Of a stretch of DNA of 5,742 nt, positions 1-5,408 are shown one piece after another. The DNA comes from Dysgonomonas sp. (GTDB lineage Bacteria; Bacteroidota; Bacteroidia; Bacteroidales; Dysgonomonadaceae). Numbering within the stretch: the first letter of the stretch is position 1; the number at the start of each line of letters is the position of its first letter. The stretch is taken from assembly GCA_030151105.1 (NCBI GenBank), contig JASLEN010000268.1, positions 1-5,742 on the forward strand, read 5' to 3'. The translations under genes and the position numbers were made by a program. The notes under the pieces are model-generated. The model was not told the DNA's origin and searched no databases. It saw only the letters and a list, made by a program, of their open reading frames with translations.

Positions 1-24
1 TTAAAATAATAATTGAGAACAAGG

Positions 25-870
25 ATGAGCATTAGATCATTTATTTTTACAACAATCGGGTTATTACTTCCAATACTAATTAGTGCAGACAATATTTATA
101 CTCGAGAGCACAAGCTGAACGAACGTGTGACTATCTTCTCCAAAGATGAGGGAAAGCTCTGGGGTGCTAAGGTTGATGATATAGTTATTCTTCAGCCGCG
201 TTATTCGGGGATTGATTTATTGGGGGATAATTTGTTGAAACTAATAGCTTATGACGAAGAAGCAGGTAAACTTCTTTATGGATTTTCAGATTATCATGGA
301 GCAGTAAAGCAGCCTTGCGAATATGAGTACCTAACAATAAACAATGGGCGTGTGAGAGCTTTTAGACCGGCTACAGCTCAGGATATATCGAAAGCAAAAG
401 CTGCATCTAATTCTACACCAGATGTAGATGGAGATCAGCCTAATGCACGAGTGTTTGAAAGAGTGACTCCCATGTCAGTTGTAGAGTATATGGATGGCGA
501 GACAGATAGTCCGAGTATGGATTTGGAACTGATAAGAAATACGATAGATAAAATCAACGAACCTAAATCAGAGGTTGACAAGATGCCTTCATTCCCTGGT
601 GGGGAGGAAAAGATGCTTCAATTTATCAAAGATAATCTTGAATATCCAGAGAATGCGAGATTGTCAGGTATTGAAGGGAGAGTAATTGTTCGATTTGTGG
701 TGTTGCCAAATGGCCGTATTGATAGAGTAGAGATCCTTCAAAGCTTGGAGTCGAGCTGTGATAGGGAGGCTATGCGTATTGTGGAAATGATGCCACGATG
801 GTCTGCAGGAGCGGAAAAAGGAAAGCGTGTTCCTGTATATTGTACACTAGGAATCTCTTTTGCTCTCTAA
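25..870 (+). CDS. Exported protein with WG-like repeats and a TonB C-terminal domain
   Basis: This 281-residue protein probably works in the periplasm. Residues 1-21 form a hydrophobic signal peptide or N-terminal anchor ending near ISA; there is no lipobox cysteine. Residues 45-113 hold two beta-hairpin units resembling WG repeats (LWGAKV then ILQPRYSGI; LYGFSDYHG then EYEYLTINNGRVRAF). A polar linker spans about 115-185. Residues 187-281 are a TonB C-terminal-like domain with its usual landmarks: MPSFPGG at 187-193, YPENA, GIEGRV, PNGRID, DREAM and MPRW. In TonB this fold contacts outer-membrane receptors, but the protein lacks TonB's proline-rich spacer, so a direct energy-transducing role is not shown. 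ATG 25 was chosen because an in-frame TTG at 13 would put RTR ahead of a normal signal peptide. No Shine-Dalgarno is visible and the promoter lies outside the window. Domain calls are fairly secure; cellular role is unknown. Confidence 0.85.
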   Translation: MSIRSFIFTTIGLLLPILISADNIYTREHKLNERVTIFSKDEGKLWGAKVDDIVILQPRYSGIDLLGDNLLKLIAYDEEAGKLLYGFSDYHGAVKQPCEYEYLTINNGRVRAFRPATAQDISKAKAASNSTPDVDGDQPNARVFERVTPMSVVEYMDGETDSPSMDLELIRNTIDKINEPKSEVDKMPSFPGGEEKMLQFIKDNLEYPENARLSGIEGRVIVRFVVLPNGRIDRVEILQSLESSCDREAMRIVEMMPRWSAGAEKGKRVPVYCTLGISFAL

Positions 871-893
871 TTTATAACATTAGATTGAAAAAT

Positions 894-926
894 AAAAAAG
901 CGAGGCAGGATTCTGTCTCGCTTTTT
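894..926 (+). terminator. Rho-independent terminator after the WG/TonB-domain gene
   Basis: A 9-bp stem (GCGAGGCAG with CTGTCTCGC, one G-U pair) closes a GATT loop. It is preceded by six A and followed by five T, starting 23 bases after the stop codon. The A tract can extend the stem, so it might also act on the opposite strand, though no gene there needs it. Confidence 0.88.
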
Positions 927-1021
927 CCGTCTTGTTGAATCTCAAGACTTCCTTTTGTAAAGTTTGCGACAATCGTTGATGATTGTATCGGTTTAAAATA
1001 CTATTTTGTTTGTGTGTTACT

Positions 1022-1062
1022 TATAAGATGCACGGTTTTGAAAAACGTTGCACGATCTTATA
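1022..1062. repeat. Imperfect 41-bp palindrome overlapping a candidate promoter
   Basis: Outer arms TATAAGAT (1022-1029) and ATCTTATA (1055-1062) are perfect 8-bp inverted copies. Inside, GCACG (1030-1034) can pair with CGTTGC (1046-1051) with one bulged T, and the centre is GTTTTGAAAAAC. Three bases (1052-1054) remain unpaired on the right. It could be a regulator's operator, since it covers the proposed -33 box and runs into the -7 box of the next gene. Because of that position, most of it would not be transcribed from this promoter, so an RNA-hairpin role is less likely. Confidence 0.5.
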
Positions 1063-1068
1063 TCTTTT
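1037..1068 (+). promoter_or_regulatory. Candidate Bacteroidota-type promoter for the second TonB-domain gene
   Basis: TTTG at 1037-1040 and TATCTTTT at 1061-1068 are 20 bases apart. This matches the phylum pattern (TTTG, 19-21 bases, TAnnTTTG) except for the last base. It would give a leader of about 90 bases before the ATG at 1166. The gene stands alone after a terminator, so it needs its own promoter in this 295-base gap. The call is by pattern only. Confidence 0.45.
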
Positions 1069-1165
1069 TTCAATAAAGTTTGTTTTGTTTGGTGGTGTGT
1101 CGATTATAGAGGGTGTAGTGATGTGATGTTTGATTTTCGAATAATTCATTTTTAAATAAAGAGAT

Positions 1166-1564
1166 ATGTGTAGAATCTTTGTGCTCATATTATTATTGAG
1201 TATGCCTTTAGTCAGTTATGCGCAGGAAGAGAAAGTGCTTGTTCAAGACTCAATTTACTCCGTTGTAGAGCAGATGCCTTCCTTTCCTGGTGGGGATTTT
1301 GAAATGATGAAATATATTGGGAAGCATCTATATTTTGCAGATAGCATCCTTTATTTAGGCGTCCAAGGCAGGGTTGTTATAGATGGATATATTGATACGG
1401 ATGGTTATTTAAAGGGCTTGAAGATAAAAAGAGGAATGCATCCTGTGATTGATAGTGCATATTATAAGGTGTTGAAGAGAATGCCTCAATGGAATGTGGG
1501 TAAGCATGATGGCAAGTCAGTCAGAGTTTATCAACGATTTCAATTTCTGCCACATTTAAAGTAG
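1166..1564 (+). CDS. Small exported TonB C-terminal-domain protein
   Basis: This 132-residue protein is nearly all one domain. Residues 1-20 are a typical signal peptide (hydrophobic core LILLLS, cleavage likely after SYAQ). Residues 35-132 form a TonB C-terminal-like domain with MPSFPGG at 37-43, GVQGRVV near 65-71, DTDGYLKG, and MPQW at 106-109 followed by VGKHDGKSVRV. The stretch YFADS stands where family members usually have YP, so the first half of the domain is divergent. There is no membrane anchor or proline-rich spacer, so it should be a free periplasmic protein, not a classical TonB. It is a paralogue of the upstream protein: the DNA encoding MPSFPGG matches at 23 of 25 positions (581-605 and 1272-1296). 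It sits between its own terminator and promoter, so it is probably monocistronic. Its role is unknown. Confidence 0.83.
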   Translation: MCRIFVLILLLSMPLVSYAQEEKVLVQDSIYSVVEQMPSFPGGDFEMMKYIGKHLYFADSILYLGVQGRVVIDGYIDTDGYLKGLKIKRGMHPVIDSAYYKVLKRMPQWNVGKHDGKSVRVYQRFQFLPHLK

Positions 1565-1571
1565 AACTGAA

Positions 1572-1606
1572 AAGAGCGAAACCCTCTCGAGTTTCGCTCT
1601 TCTTTT
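1572..1606. terminator. Bidirectional terminator between convergent genes
   Basis: An 11-bp perfect stem (AAGAGCGAAAC with GTTTCGCTCTT) encloses an 8-base loop. A T-rich run follows on the plus strand, and the AAA flank (with GAAAAG on the other arm) gives a T run on the minus strand. It lies 7 bases after the plus-strand stop and 23 bases beyond the minus-strand mmdC stop, so it can end both units. It also marks the end of the mmd cluster, which matters because no mmdB follows. Confidence 0.9.
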
Positions 1607-1629
1607 CATATTTATAAAAGAATCTCTTC

Positions 1630-2070
1630 TTATTCCAAAGTAAGGATTGTTACACCTTCTAGGATAGAGTCTCCTTCATTCACATTGATAGCAGCCACTT
1701 TCCCGTCCATGTGTGCAGGAAGAGCATTCTCCATTTTCATAGCTTCTAGTACAGCTACTGTTTGTCCTTTAGTCACAGTGTCGCCAACGTTTACGCTGAT
1801 GGAAACTACGATTCCTGGAAGTGGAGATTTGATTGCACCAGCGCCACCTGCCGCAGCAGGAGCACTTGCTGTAGCCGCTTTTTTAGGAGCAGCAGATGCA
1901 GCAGCTTTAGGAGCAGCTGGACGTGATGCAACGTTGATTTCCTCATCGTTGTTCACTAGTTCTACTTCATAGTTGCTTCCGTTAACAGCTACTTGTGCAA
2001 CGGAATTGTCCATTTTGTTTACGGCTACAATATAGTCTTGACCGTTTATTCTATATATGAATTGTTTCAT
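1630..2070 (-). CDS. mmdC: Biotin carboxyl carrier subunit of methylmalonyl-CoA decarboxylase/carboxylase
   Basis: This 146-residue protein carries biotin, which shuttles CO2 between active sites of a biotin-dependent (de)carboxylase. Residues 1-45 form a small beta-rich N-terminal region (FIYRINGQDYIV). Residues 50-78 are a flexible Ala/Pro/Lys linker. Residues 79-146 are a biotinyl domain, with PLPGIV at 83-88 and the motif EAMKMEN at 109-115; Lys112 is the biotinylation site. The usual paired Met residues flank the lysine. ATG 2070 was chosen over an upstream in-frame start at 2121, which would overlap the previous gene and add residues unlike the family. It is the last gene of the cluster, 16 bases after the mmdE-like gene, and ends at a bidirectional terminator. 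The same fold serves pyruvate, oxaloacetate and propionyl-CoA enzymes; the neighbours mmdA and mce favour methylmalonyl-CoA/propionyl-CoA. Confidence 0.92.
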   Translation of the reverse strand: MKQFIYRINGQDYIVAVNKMDNSVAQVAVNGSNYEVELVNNDEEINVASRPAAPKAAASAAPKKAATASAPAAAGGAGAIKSPLPGIVVSISVNVGDTVTKGQTVAVLEAMKMENALPAHMDGKVAAINVNEGDSILEGVTILTLE

Positions 2071-2086
2071 AATACTTTTTCTGTTT

Positions 2087-2263
2087 TTATTTTCTAATTG
2101 GCATTTGAAGCATACCAGCACTTCTATCTACCCAAGGCAGGTTGTCTTTCGACACATGCTTAATGGTAAGAACATTGCTTTCCACATCATGTTGATGTTG
2201 GTAGTCATAGATAGCCATTGCTATAGCAGCCAATACTTCTGTGGGTATGTTTTTATCGCTCAT
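2087..2263 (-). CDS. mmdE: Small MmdE/OadG-tail-like subunit of the methylmalonyl-CoA complex
   Basis: This 58-residue soluble protein reads PTEVLAAIAMAIYDY at 7-21, then HDVESNVLTI, and ends in GMLQMPIRK. The pattern (E-[VL]-x-A-I-A-x-A, acidic stretch, TI, PW, MPIRK at the end) resembles the C-terminal segment of sodium-pump decarboxylase gamma/delta subunits (OadG, MmdD). It is also like the stand-alone epsilon subunit MmdE of Veillonella, about 55 residues and placed next to mmdA. That tail is thought to hold the alpha subunit to the complex, so this protein may link MmdA to MmdC. It lacks the N-terminal membrane helix of OadG. ATG 2263 is preferred to a TTG at 2281 because it leaves an 18-base gap after mmdA. 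Assignment rests on remembered motif likeness, not an alignment. Confidence 0.7.
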   Translation of the reverse strand: MSDKNIPTEVLAAIAMAIYDYQHQHDVESNVLTIKHVSKDNLPWVDRSAGMLQMPIRK

Positions 2264-2281
2264 AATTTTATTTATTTTCAA

Positions 2282-3835
2282 TTATAGAGGCAAGTTGTCA
2301 TGCTTCTTAGCTGGATTAACTACTTGTTTAGTTCTTAGTTGCTCCAAACCACGAATAATACGGAAACGTGTATTTCTTGGTTCAATAACATCATCGATAT
2401 AACCATAACGAGCAGCATTGTAAGGGTTGCAGAACAAGTCGTTGTATTCTTGTTTTTTCTCAGCAGCCACTTCAGCAGCTTTGTCGCCAGCTTCTTTGAT
2501 GTCTTTTGCATAAAGAACTTCAGCAGCTCCATCAGCACCCATCACAGCGATTTCTGCAGTTGGCCAAGCGTAGTTCAAGTCACCACGAAGTTGTTTACAG
2601 CTCATCACGATGTGTGAACCACCATAAGATTTACGAAGTGTAACAGTTACTTTAGGCACTGTAGCTTCTCCGTATGCGTAAAGAAGTTTTGCTCCATGAA
2701 CAATAACTCCACCATACTCTTGTCCAGTACCAGGAAGGAATCCAGGAACGTCAACAAGTGTAACTAGAGGAATATTGAAAGCATCACAGAAACGTACAAA
2801 ACGTGCAGCTTTACGAGATGCATTGATATCCAATACACCAGCCATGTACATTGGTTGGTTTGCTACCACTCCAACAGATTGTCCGTTGAAACGAGCAAAA
2901 CCTACAATTATATTTTTAGCATAAGCCGAGTGAACTTCCAAGAATTCTCCGTTATCTACAACCATTCCAATAACGTCAAACATGTTGTATGCTTTGTTTG
3001 GATTGTCAGGGATAATTTCGTTCAGCTTGTCTTCCATACGTGCAATAGGGTCTGTGCACTCTACACGTGGAGCCTCTTCTCTATTGTTAGAAGGTAGGAA
3101 GCCGAATAATTTGCGGATAAGTCCAAGTCCTTCGTCCTCATTAGGAACAGAGAAGTGTGCAACACCAGATTTTGTAGTGTGTACGCTTGCTCCTCCAAGG
3201 TCTTCTTGAGTCACATCTTCACCAGTTACAGTTTTCACCACTTTTGGCCCAGTAAGGAACATGTAGGAAAGTCCTTCTGTCATGATAGTAAAGTCTGTCA
3301 ATGCAGGAGAGTAAACTGCTCCACCAGCACATGGTCCAAAGATTCCAGAAATTTGTGGAATCACACCAGACGCAAGAATATTGCGTTGGAAAATTTCAGC
3401 ATATCCAGCAAGTGCGTTCACACCTTCTTGAATACGTGCACCCCCCGAGTCATTCAACCCGATAACTGGAGCTCCCATTCTCATACCCATGTCCATCACT
3501 TTACAGATTTTCATAGCTAGAGTTTCAGAAAGCGATCCACCAATAACAGTAAAGTCTTGTGCAAATACATACACCAAACGTCCCTCTATGGTTCCGCTAC
3601 CAATAACAACACCATCACCTAGGAATTTTGTTTTCTCCATCCCAAAGTTTGTACAACGGTGCTCTACAAACATATCAAACTCCTCAAAGCTTCCTTCGTC
3701 AAGTAGGATAGCGATACGTTCACGTGCAGTGTATTTACCTTTTGCGTGTTGAGCTTCTATTCTCTTCTCTCCACCACCAAGGCGAGCTTTAGCACGAAGT
3801 TCTATTAGCTCTTTTACTTTTTCAAGTTGGCTCAT
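2282..3835 (-). CDS. mmdA: Methylmalonyl-CoA decarboxylase alpha / propionyl-CoA carboxylase beta-type carboxyltransferase
   Basis: This 517-residue carboxyltransferase moves CO2 between biotin and an acyl-CoA, here most likely (S)-methylmalonyl-CoA/propionyl-CoA. It has the full length and two crotonase-like halves of the family. The N-terminal half has GKYTARERI at 33-41, FAQDFTVIGGSLSE at 91-104, DSGGARIQEG at 129-138 and GPCAGGAVYSPALTDF at 167-182; the GG is an oxyanion-hole motif that holds CoA thioester or biotin. The C-terminal half has VDVPGFLPG at 361-369, RKSYGG at 401-406 (second oxyanion site) and AWPTAEIAVMG at 423-433. No break or missing motif is seen. It follows mce by 87 bases that include a terminator-like hairpin, and is followed by the mmdE-like gene after 18 bases. 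MmdA and PccB cannot be told apart by sequence alone. The gene order favours MmdA, while the absence of mmdB leaves carboxylase or transcarboxylase use open. Confidence 0.93.
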   Translation of the reverse strand: MSQLEKVKELIELRAKARLGGGEKRIEAQHAKGKYTARERIAILLDEGSFEEFDMFVEHRCTNFGMEKTKFLGDGVVIGSGTIEGRLVYVFAQDFTVIGGSLSETLAMKICKVMDMGMRMGAPVIGLNDSGGARIQEGVNALAGYAEIFQRNILASGVIPQISGIFGPCAGGAVYSPALTDFTIMTEGLSYMFLTGPKVVKTVTGEDVTQEDLGGASVHTTKSGVAHFSVPNEDEGLGLIRKLFGFLPSNNREEAPRVECTDPIARMEDKLNEIIPDNPNKAYNMFDVIGMVVDNGEFLEVHSAYAKNIIVGFARFNGQSVGVVANQPMYMAGVLDINASRKAARFVRFCDAFNIPLVTLVDVPGFLPGTGQEYGGVIVHGAKLLYAYGEATVPKVTVTLRKSYGGSHIVMSCKQLRGDLNYAWPTAEIAVMGADGAAEVLYAKDIKEAGDKAAEVAAEKKQEYNDLFCNPYNAARYGYIDDVIEPRNTRFRIIRGLEQLRTKQVVNPAKKHDNLPL

Positions 3836-3872
3836 GTTCTTATATTTTATATTTCGAATTATTGTCTTTACG

Positions 3873-3912
3873 AAAAATGACTTTACTCCATATCAAATTA
3901 GGTGTAAAGTCA
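3873..3912 (-). terminator. Terminator-like hairpin between mce and mmdA
   Basis: Read on the minus strand, TGACTTTACACC pairs with GGAGTAAAGTCA: nine bp, one mismatch, two more bp, around an 11-base loop. It is followed by TTTTTC. It starts 10 bases after the mce stop and ends 37 bases before mmdA, with both genes in the same direction. It looks like an intrinsic terminator inside the unit, so it may reduce expression of mmdA-mmdE-mmdC relative to mce. No convincing separate promoter for mmdA was found downstream of it. The stem is AT-rich, so termination may be partial. Confidence 0.6.
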
Positions 3913-3922
3913 CTTTATATAT

Positions 3923-4339
3923 TTATTTGTCTTTCCCTGGTTCGCAGAACTCAGTAAGTACACCACCTGTAGTTTTTGGGTGCAAGAAAGCTATATCCAT
4001 ATTTTCAGCCCCTGGACGTGGTGCTTTGTCAATCAGTTGAACACCTTTTGCTTCCACTTCTTTTAGTGCTTCAGCTACTCCATCAGCTACAGCCCATGCT
4101 AGGTGGTGAATACCTTCGCCTCTTTTTTCGATGAATTTTGCAATAGTGCTTTCTGGGCTTGTTGGCTCAAGAAGCTCTATTTTAGTTTGTCCAACCATGA
4201 AGAATGCAGTTTTCACTTTTTGATCTTCTACAACTTCTGTTTTATAACATTTTAAACCTAGCACTCCTTCATAGTATGGAAGGTGCTCTTCAATGCTTTT
4301 CACAGCAATACCTAAATGCTCAATGTGCGAAATGTTCAT
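3923..4339 (-). CDS. mce: Methylmalonyl-CoA epimerase
   Basis: This 138-residue cytoplasmic enzyme interconverts (R)- and (S)-methylmalonyl-CoA. It links B12-dependent methylmalonyl-CoA mutase to the (S)-specific decarboxylase/carboxylase encoded next to it. It has the normal length and the paired babababb modules of the vicinal-oxygen-chelate fold. The first module begins IEHLGIAV with His8, then KIELLEPTSPES with Glu55; the second has GEGIHHLAWAV with His79, then FLHPKTTGGVLTEF with Glu130. By position, His8, Glu55, His79 and Glu130 are the probable metal ligands, and Glu38 may match a catalytic base of the Propionibacterium enzyme; these mappings were made by eye. It is the first gene of the minus-strand cluster, with a candidate promoter about 35 bases upstream. 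No mutase genes lie in the window, so they must be elsewhere. Confidence 0.94.
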   Translation of the reverse strand: MNISHIEHLGIAVKSIEEHLPYYEGVLGLKCYKTEVVEDQKVKTAFFMVGQTKIELLEPTSPESTIAKFIEKRGEGIHHLAWAVADGVAEALKEVEAKGVQLIDKAPRPGAENMDIAFLHPKTTGGVLTEFCEPGKDK

Positions 4340-4374
4340 AACGATATGAGAAATTTATTAATGATTAATTCCTA

Positions 4375-4402
4375 CAAAACTACTATTAATATGTAAGACA
4401 AA
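4375..4402 (-). promoter_or_regulatory. mce: Candidate promoter for the mce-mmdA-mmdE-mmdC cluster
   Basis: On the minus strand TAGTTTTG (4382 to 4375) matches TAnnTTTG exactly. TTTG lies 16 bases upstream (4402-4399), shorter than the usual 19-21; TTTC at 4406-4403 has the expected 20-base gap but a weaker -33 box. Transcription would start about 30 bases before the mce ATG. Pattern match only. Confidence 0.45.
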
Positions 4403-4698
4403 GAAATTTAAAATGATAAAATATGTTCCGTTTATAACCATATAGAATATAGTAATAAGATAATTGGTGAAGTAAAATTCAAATAGACAGGTACTATGAT
4501 TATAATATGAGGTTGTGACTGGCAAATGGTGAGTTTGTTATTGCTTTATGACTATAGTTTTGTAAAAGGATGTAATATTGGTGTATTGTCTAATCTTATT
4601 AAAATATTTTAGCAATATGCTCTCTATGTGCATGTTGTTCTGATATTTTGTTAAAATGGTTAAAAGTTGTAGTGATTTACCGTTTTTAATGTTAAATG

Positions 4699-4730
4699 CT
4701 TGTATATGAAACTTATATTTTCTATATTTA
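4699..4730 (+). promoter_or_regulatory. Candidate promoter for the 90-residue protein gene
   Basis: CTTG at 4699-4702 and TATATTTA at 4723-4730 are separated by 20 bases. They fit the Bacteroidota -33/-7 pattern apart from one base in each box. The start site would fall near 4737, about 37 bases before the ATG at 4774, with the repeated ATTAACC in the leader. The region is so AT-rich that a chance match is possible. Confidence 0.4.
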
Positions 4731-4773
4731 AGTATTAACCATGAGTGATTAACCTATAAAAACAAGAATTGTT

Positions 4774-5046
4774 ATGAAAACAACAAGAGAAGATGGAAGA
4801 GGCGCTGATGTGATGTATAGGGTTGATCCAAAGAAATTATCAATACGCTTATGTTATACCAGCGAAACTGTAGAGAGTGGAGATAGATATACTACCAATT
4901 ATGAGAACTTCTCATTTGAGGTGGTTAAAATGAAACCAGACGTTCCCGCTAAAATAGGAGAACTCCCTGCATTTGTAGATGGTGTTTTCTATTTCGGAAC
5001 AGAAGAAGAAGCTCAAGATTTTATTAGAAAGCAAATCGGAATGTAA
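4774..5046 (+). CDS. Hypothetical 90-residue cytoplasmic protein
   Basis: I do not recognise this protein. It is hydrophilic with no signal peptide, membrane helix, cysteine pair or known motif; its only cysteine is in LCYTSE. The order of elements suggests a small alpha/beta fold: beta strands around residues 22-30 (LSIRLCYTS), 44-52 (ENFSFEVVK) and 69-75 (DGVFYFG), then a C-terminal helix (TEEEAQDFIRKQIG). Coding is supported by a complete frame, a candidate promoter 37 bases upstream, and a strong terminator starting 22 bases after the stop. ATG 4774 is the first in frame; Met14 is a possible shorter start, and no Shine-Dalgarno decides between them. It stands alone between the divergent mce cluster and the rRNA region, so the neighbours give no clue to its role. 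Confidence 0.65.
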   Translation: MKTTREDGRGADVMYRVDPKKLSIRLCYTSETVESGDRYTTNYENFSFEVVKMKPDVPAKIGELPAFVDGVFYFGTEEEAQDFIRKQIGM

Positions 5047-5067
5047 ATTCAAGAGGGAGCAAAAGGA

Positions 5068-5110
5068 CGAAGGGCCTAGATTAATAGAAGTAATCTAGGC
5101 CTTTCGTTTC
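5068..5110 (+). terminator. Strong rho-independent terminator before the rRNA region
   Basis: A 16-bp stem (CGAAGGGCCTAGATTA with TAATCTAGGCCTTTCG, one G-U pair) encloses a 7-base loop and is followed by TTTC. It ends the 90-residue protein gene and insulates it from the stable-RNA unit downstream. The T tract is short, but the stem is the longest in the window. Confidence 0.85.
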
Positions 5111-5154
5111 TATTCTCGATTAGATGCAAAGCTCAATGAACTGCACTTTGTAGG

Positions 5155-5178
5155 AATTCAGAAATAAATTCAGAAATA
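5155..5178. repeat. Perfect 12-bp tandem duplication
   Basis: AATTCAGAAATA occurs twice head to tail (5155-5166 and 5167-5178). It lies in the non-coding stretch about 100 bases upstream of the stable-RNA promoter. Probably slippage; no function can be read from it. Confidence 0.85.
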
Positions 5179-5278
5179 ATAGAAAATATTTTTCAGGTCA
5201 ATTCCGTTGATAGTAAGAACTATATCCTCTTTTGAGAATAGGGGCGTCGAAAATTAGTGCAAAATTACTTGAGAAATA

Positions 5279-5309
5279 TTTGGAGCGTGTCGAAAAAACA
5301 CTACCTTTG
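5279..5309 (+). promoter_or_regulatory. Consensus stable-RNA promoter
   Basis: TTTG at 5279-5282 and TACCTTTG at 5302-5309 are 19 bases apart, an exact match to the Bacteroidota -33/-7 consensus and the strongest promoter in the window. An A/T-rich stretch precedes it (about 5160-5280). Transcription would start near 5315. TACCTTTGC is typical of rRNA and tRNA promoters in this phylum, so this is probably the promoter of the rRNA unit, although no 16S gene follows it. Confidence 0.75.
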
Positions 5310-5408
5310 CATCCGCATTACCGAGAGAGGTGCTGCTGAAACAATGAAATTTTAAGCAAAGGGAATAGCAAGATTGATTTCTATACAAATTAATGGTTGC
5401 TTCTAAAC
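5310..5408 (+). other. Leader between rRNA promoter and tRNA remnant; 16S missing
   Basis: In a normal operon this position would lead into 16S rRNA, but none of the 16S landmarks (such as AGAGTTTGATC or the 3' CCTCCTTT) is present. It contains a hairpin at 5367-5401: AGCAA pairs with TTGCT, and ATTGATTT pairs with AAATTAAT around CTATAC. GGGAAT (5361-5366) can pair with ATTCTC at the tRNA 3' end. No open reading frame or complete tRNA is seen. Confidence 0.5.

Larger units (their letters stand above)
4340..4773. other. AT-rich divergent intergenic region with no recognisable gene
   Basis: This 434-base gap separates mce (minus) from the 90-residue protein gene (plus). It is strongly AT-rich and has stop codons in all frames at short intervals. 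It holds a candidate mce promoter near its left end and a candidate promoter near its right end. A third TAGTTTTG at 4555-4562 (plus strand) has TTTG 17 bases upstream (4534-4537), a little close for the phylum pattern. ATTAACC occurs twice at 4734-4740 and 4748-4754, just ahead of the downstream gene. No tRNA, strong hairpin or coding signal was seen. Confidence 0.6.

Noticed and set aside
13..24. TTG start at 13 for the first gene, and a TTG start at 2281 for the mmdE-like gene
   Set aside because: In both cases an ATG a few codons later gives a better N terminus (a normal signal peptide; an 18-base gap after mmdA).
969..986. Small inverted repeat ACAATC-GTTGAT-GATTGT as a terminator
   Set aside because: The stem is only 6 bp with no T run, and a strong terminator already lies just upstream.
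1685..1972. A 95-residue plus-strand reading frame rich in alanine
   Set aside because: It is antisense to mmdC; its Ala-rich composition mirrors the linker and biotin domain of the real gene on the other strand.
2057..2287. A 76-residue plus-strand reading frame
   Set aside because: It is antisense to the mmdE-like gene and the start of mmdC, both supported by motifs and operon spacing.
2339..3752. Several plus-strand and one minus-strand reading frames of 67-121 residues
   Set aside because: All lie inside mmdA, whose own frame is complete with all family motifs; none of the others has a recognisable domain or start signal.
3834..4040. A 68-residue plus-strand reading frame across the mce-mmdA gap
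   Set aside because: It overlaps the mce 3' end on the other strand and the intercistronic hairpin, with no promoter or known motif.
5155..5178. CRISPR-like or regulatory iteron array
   Set aside because: There are only two 12-bp copies with no spacer; this is a simple tandem duplication.
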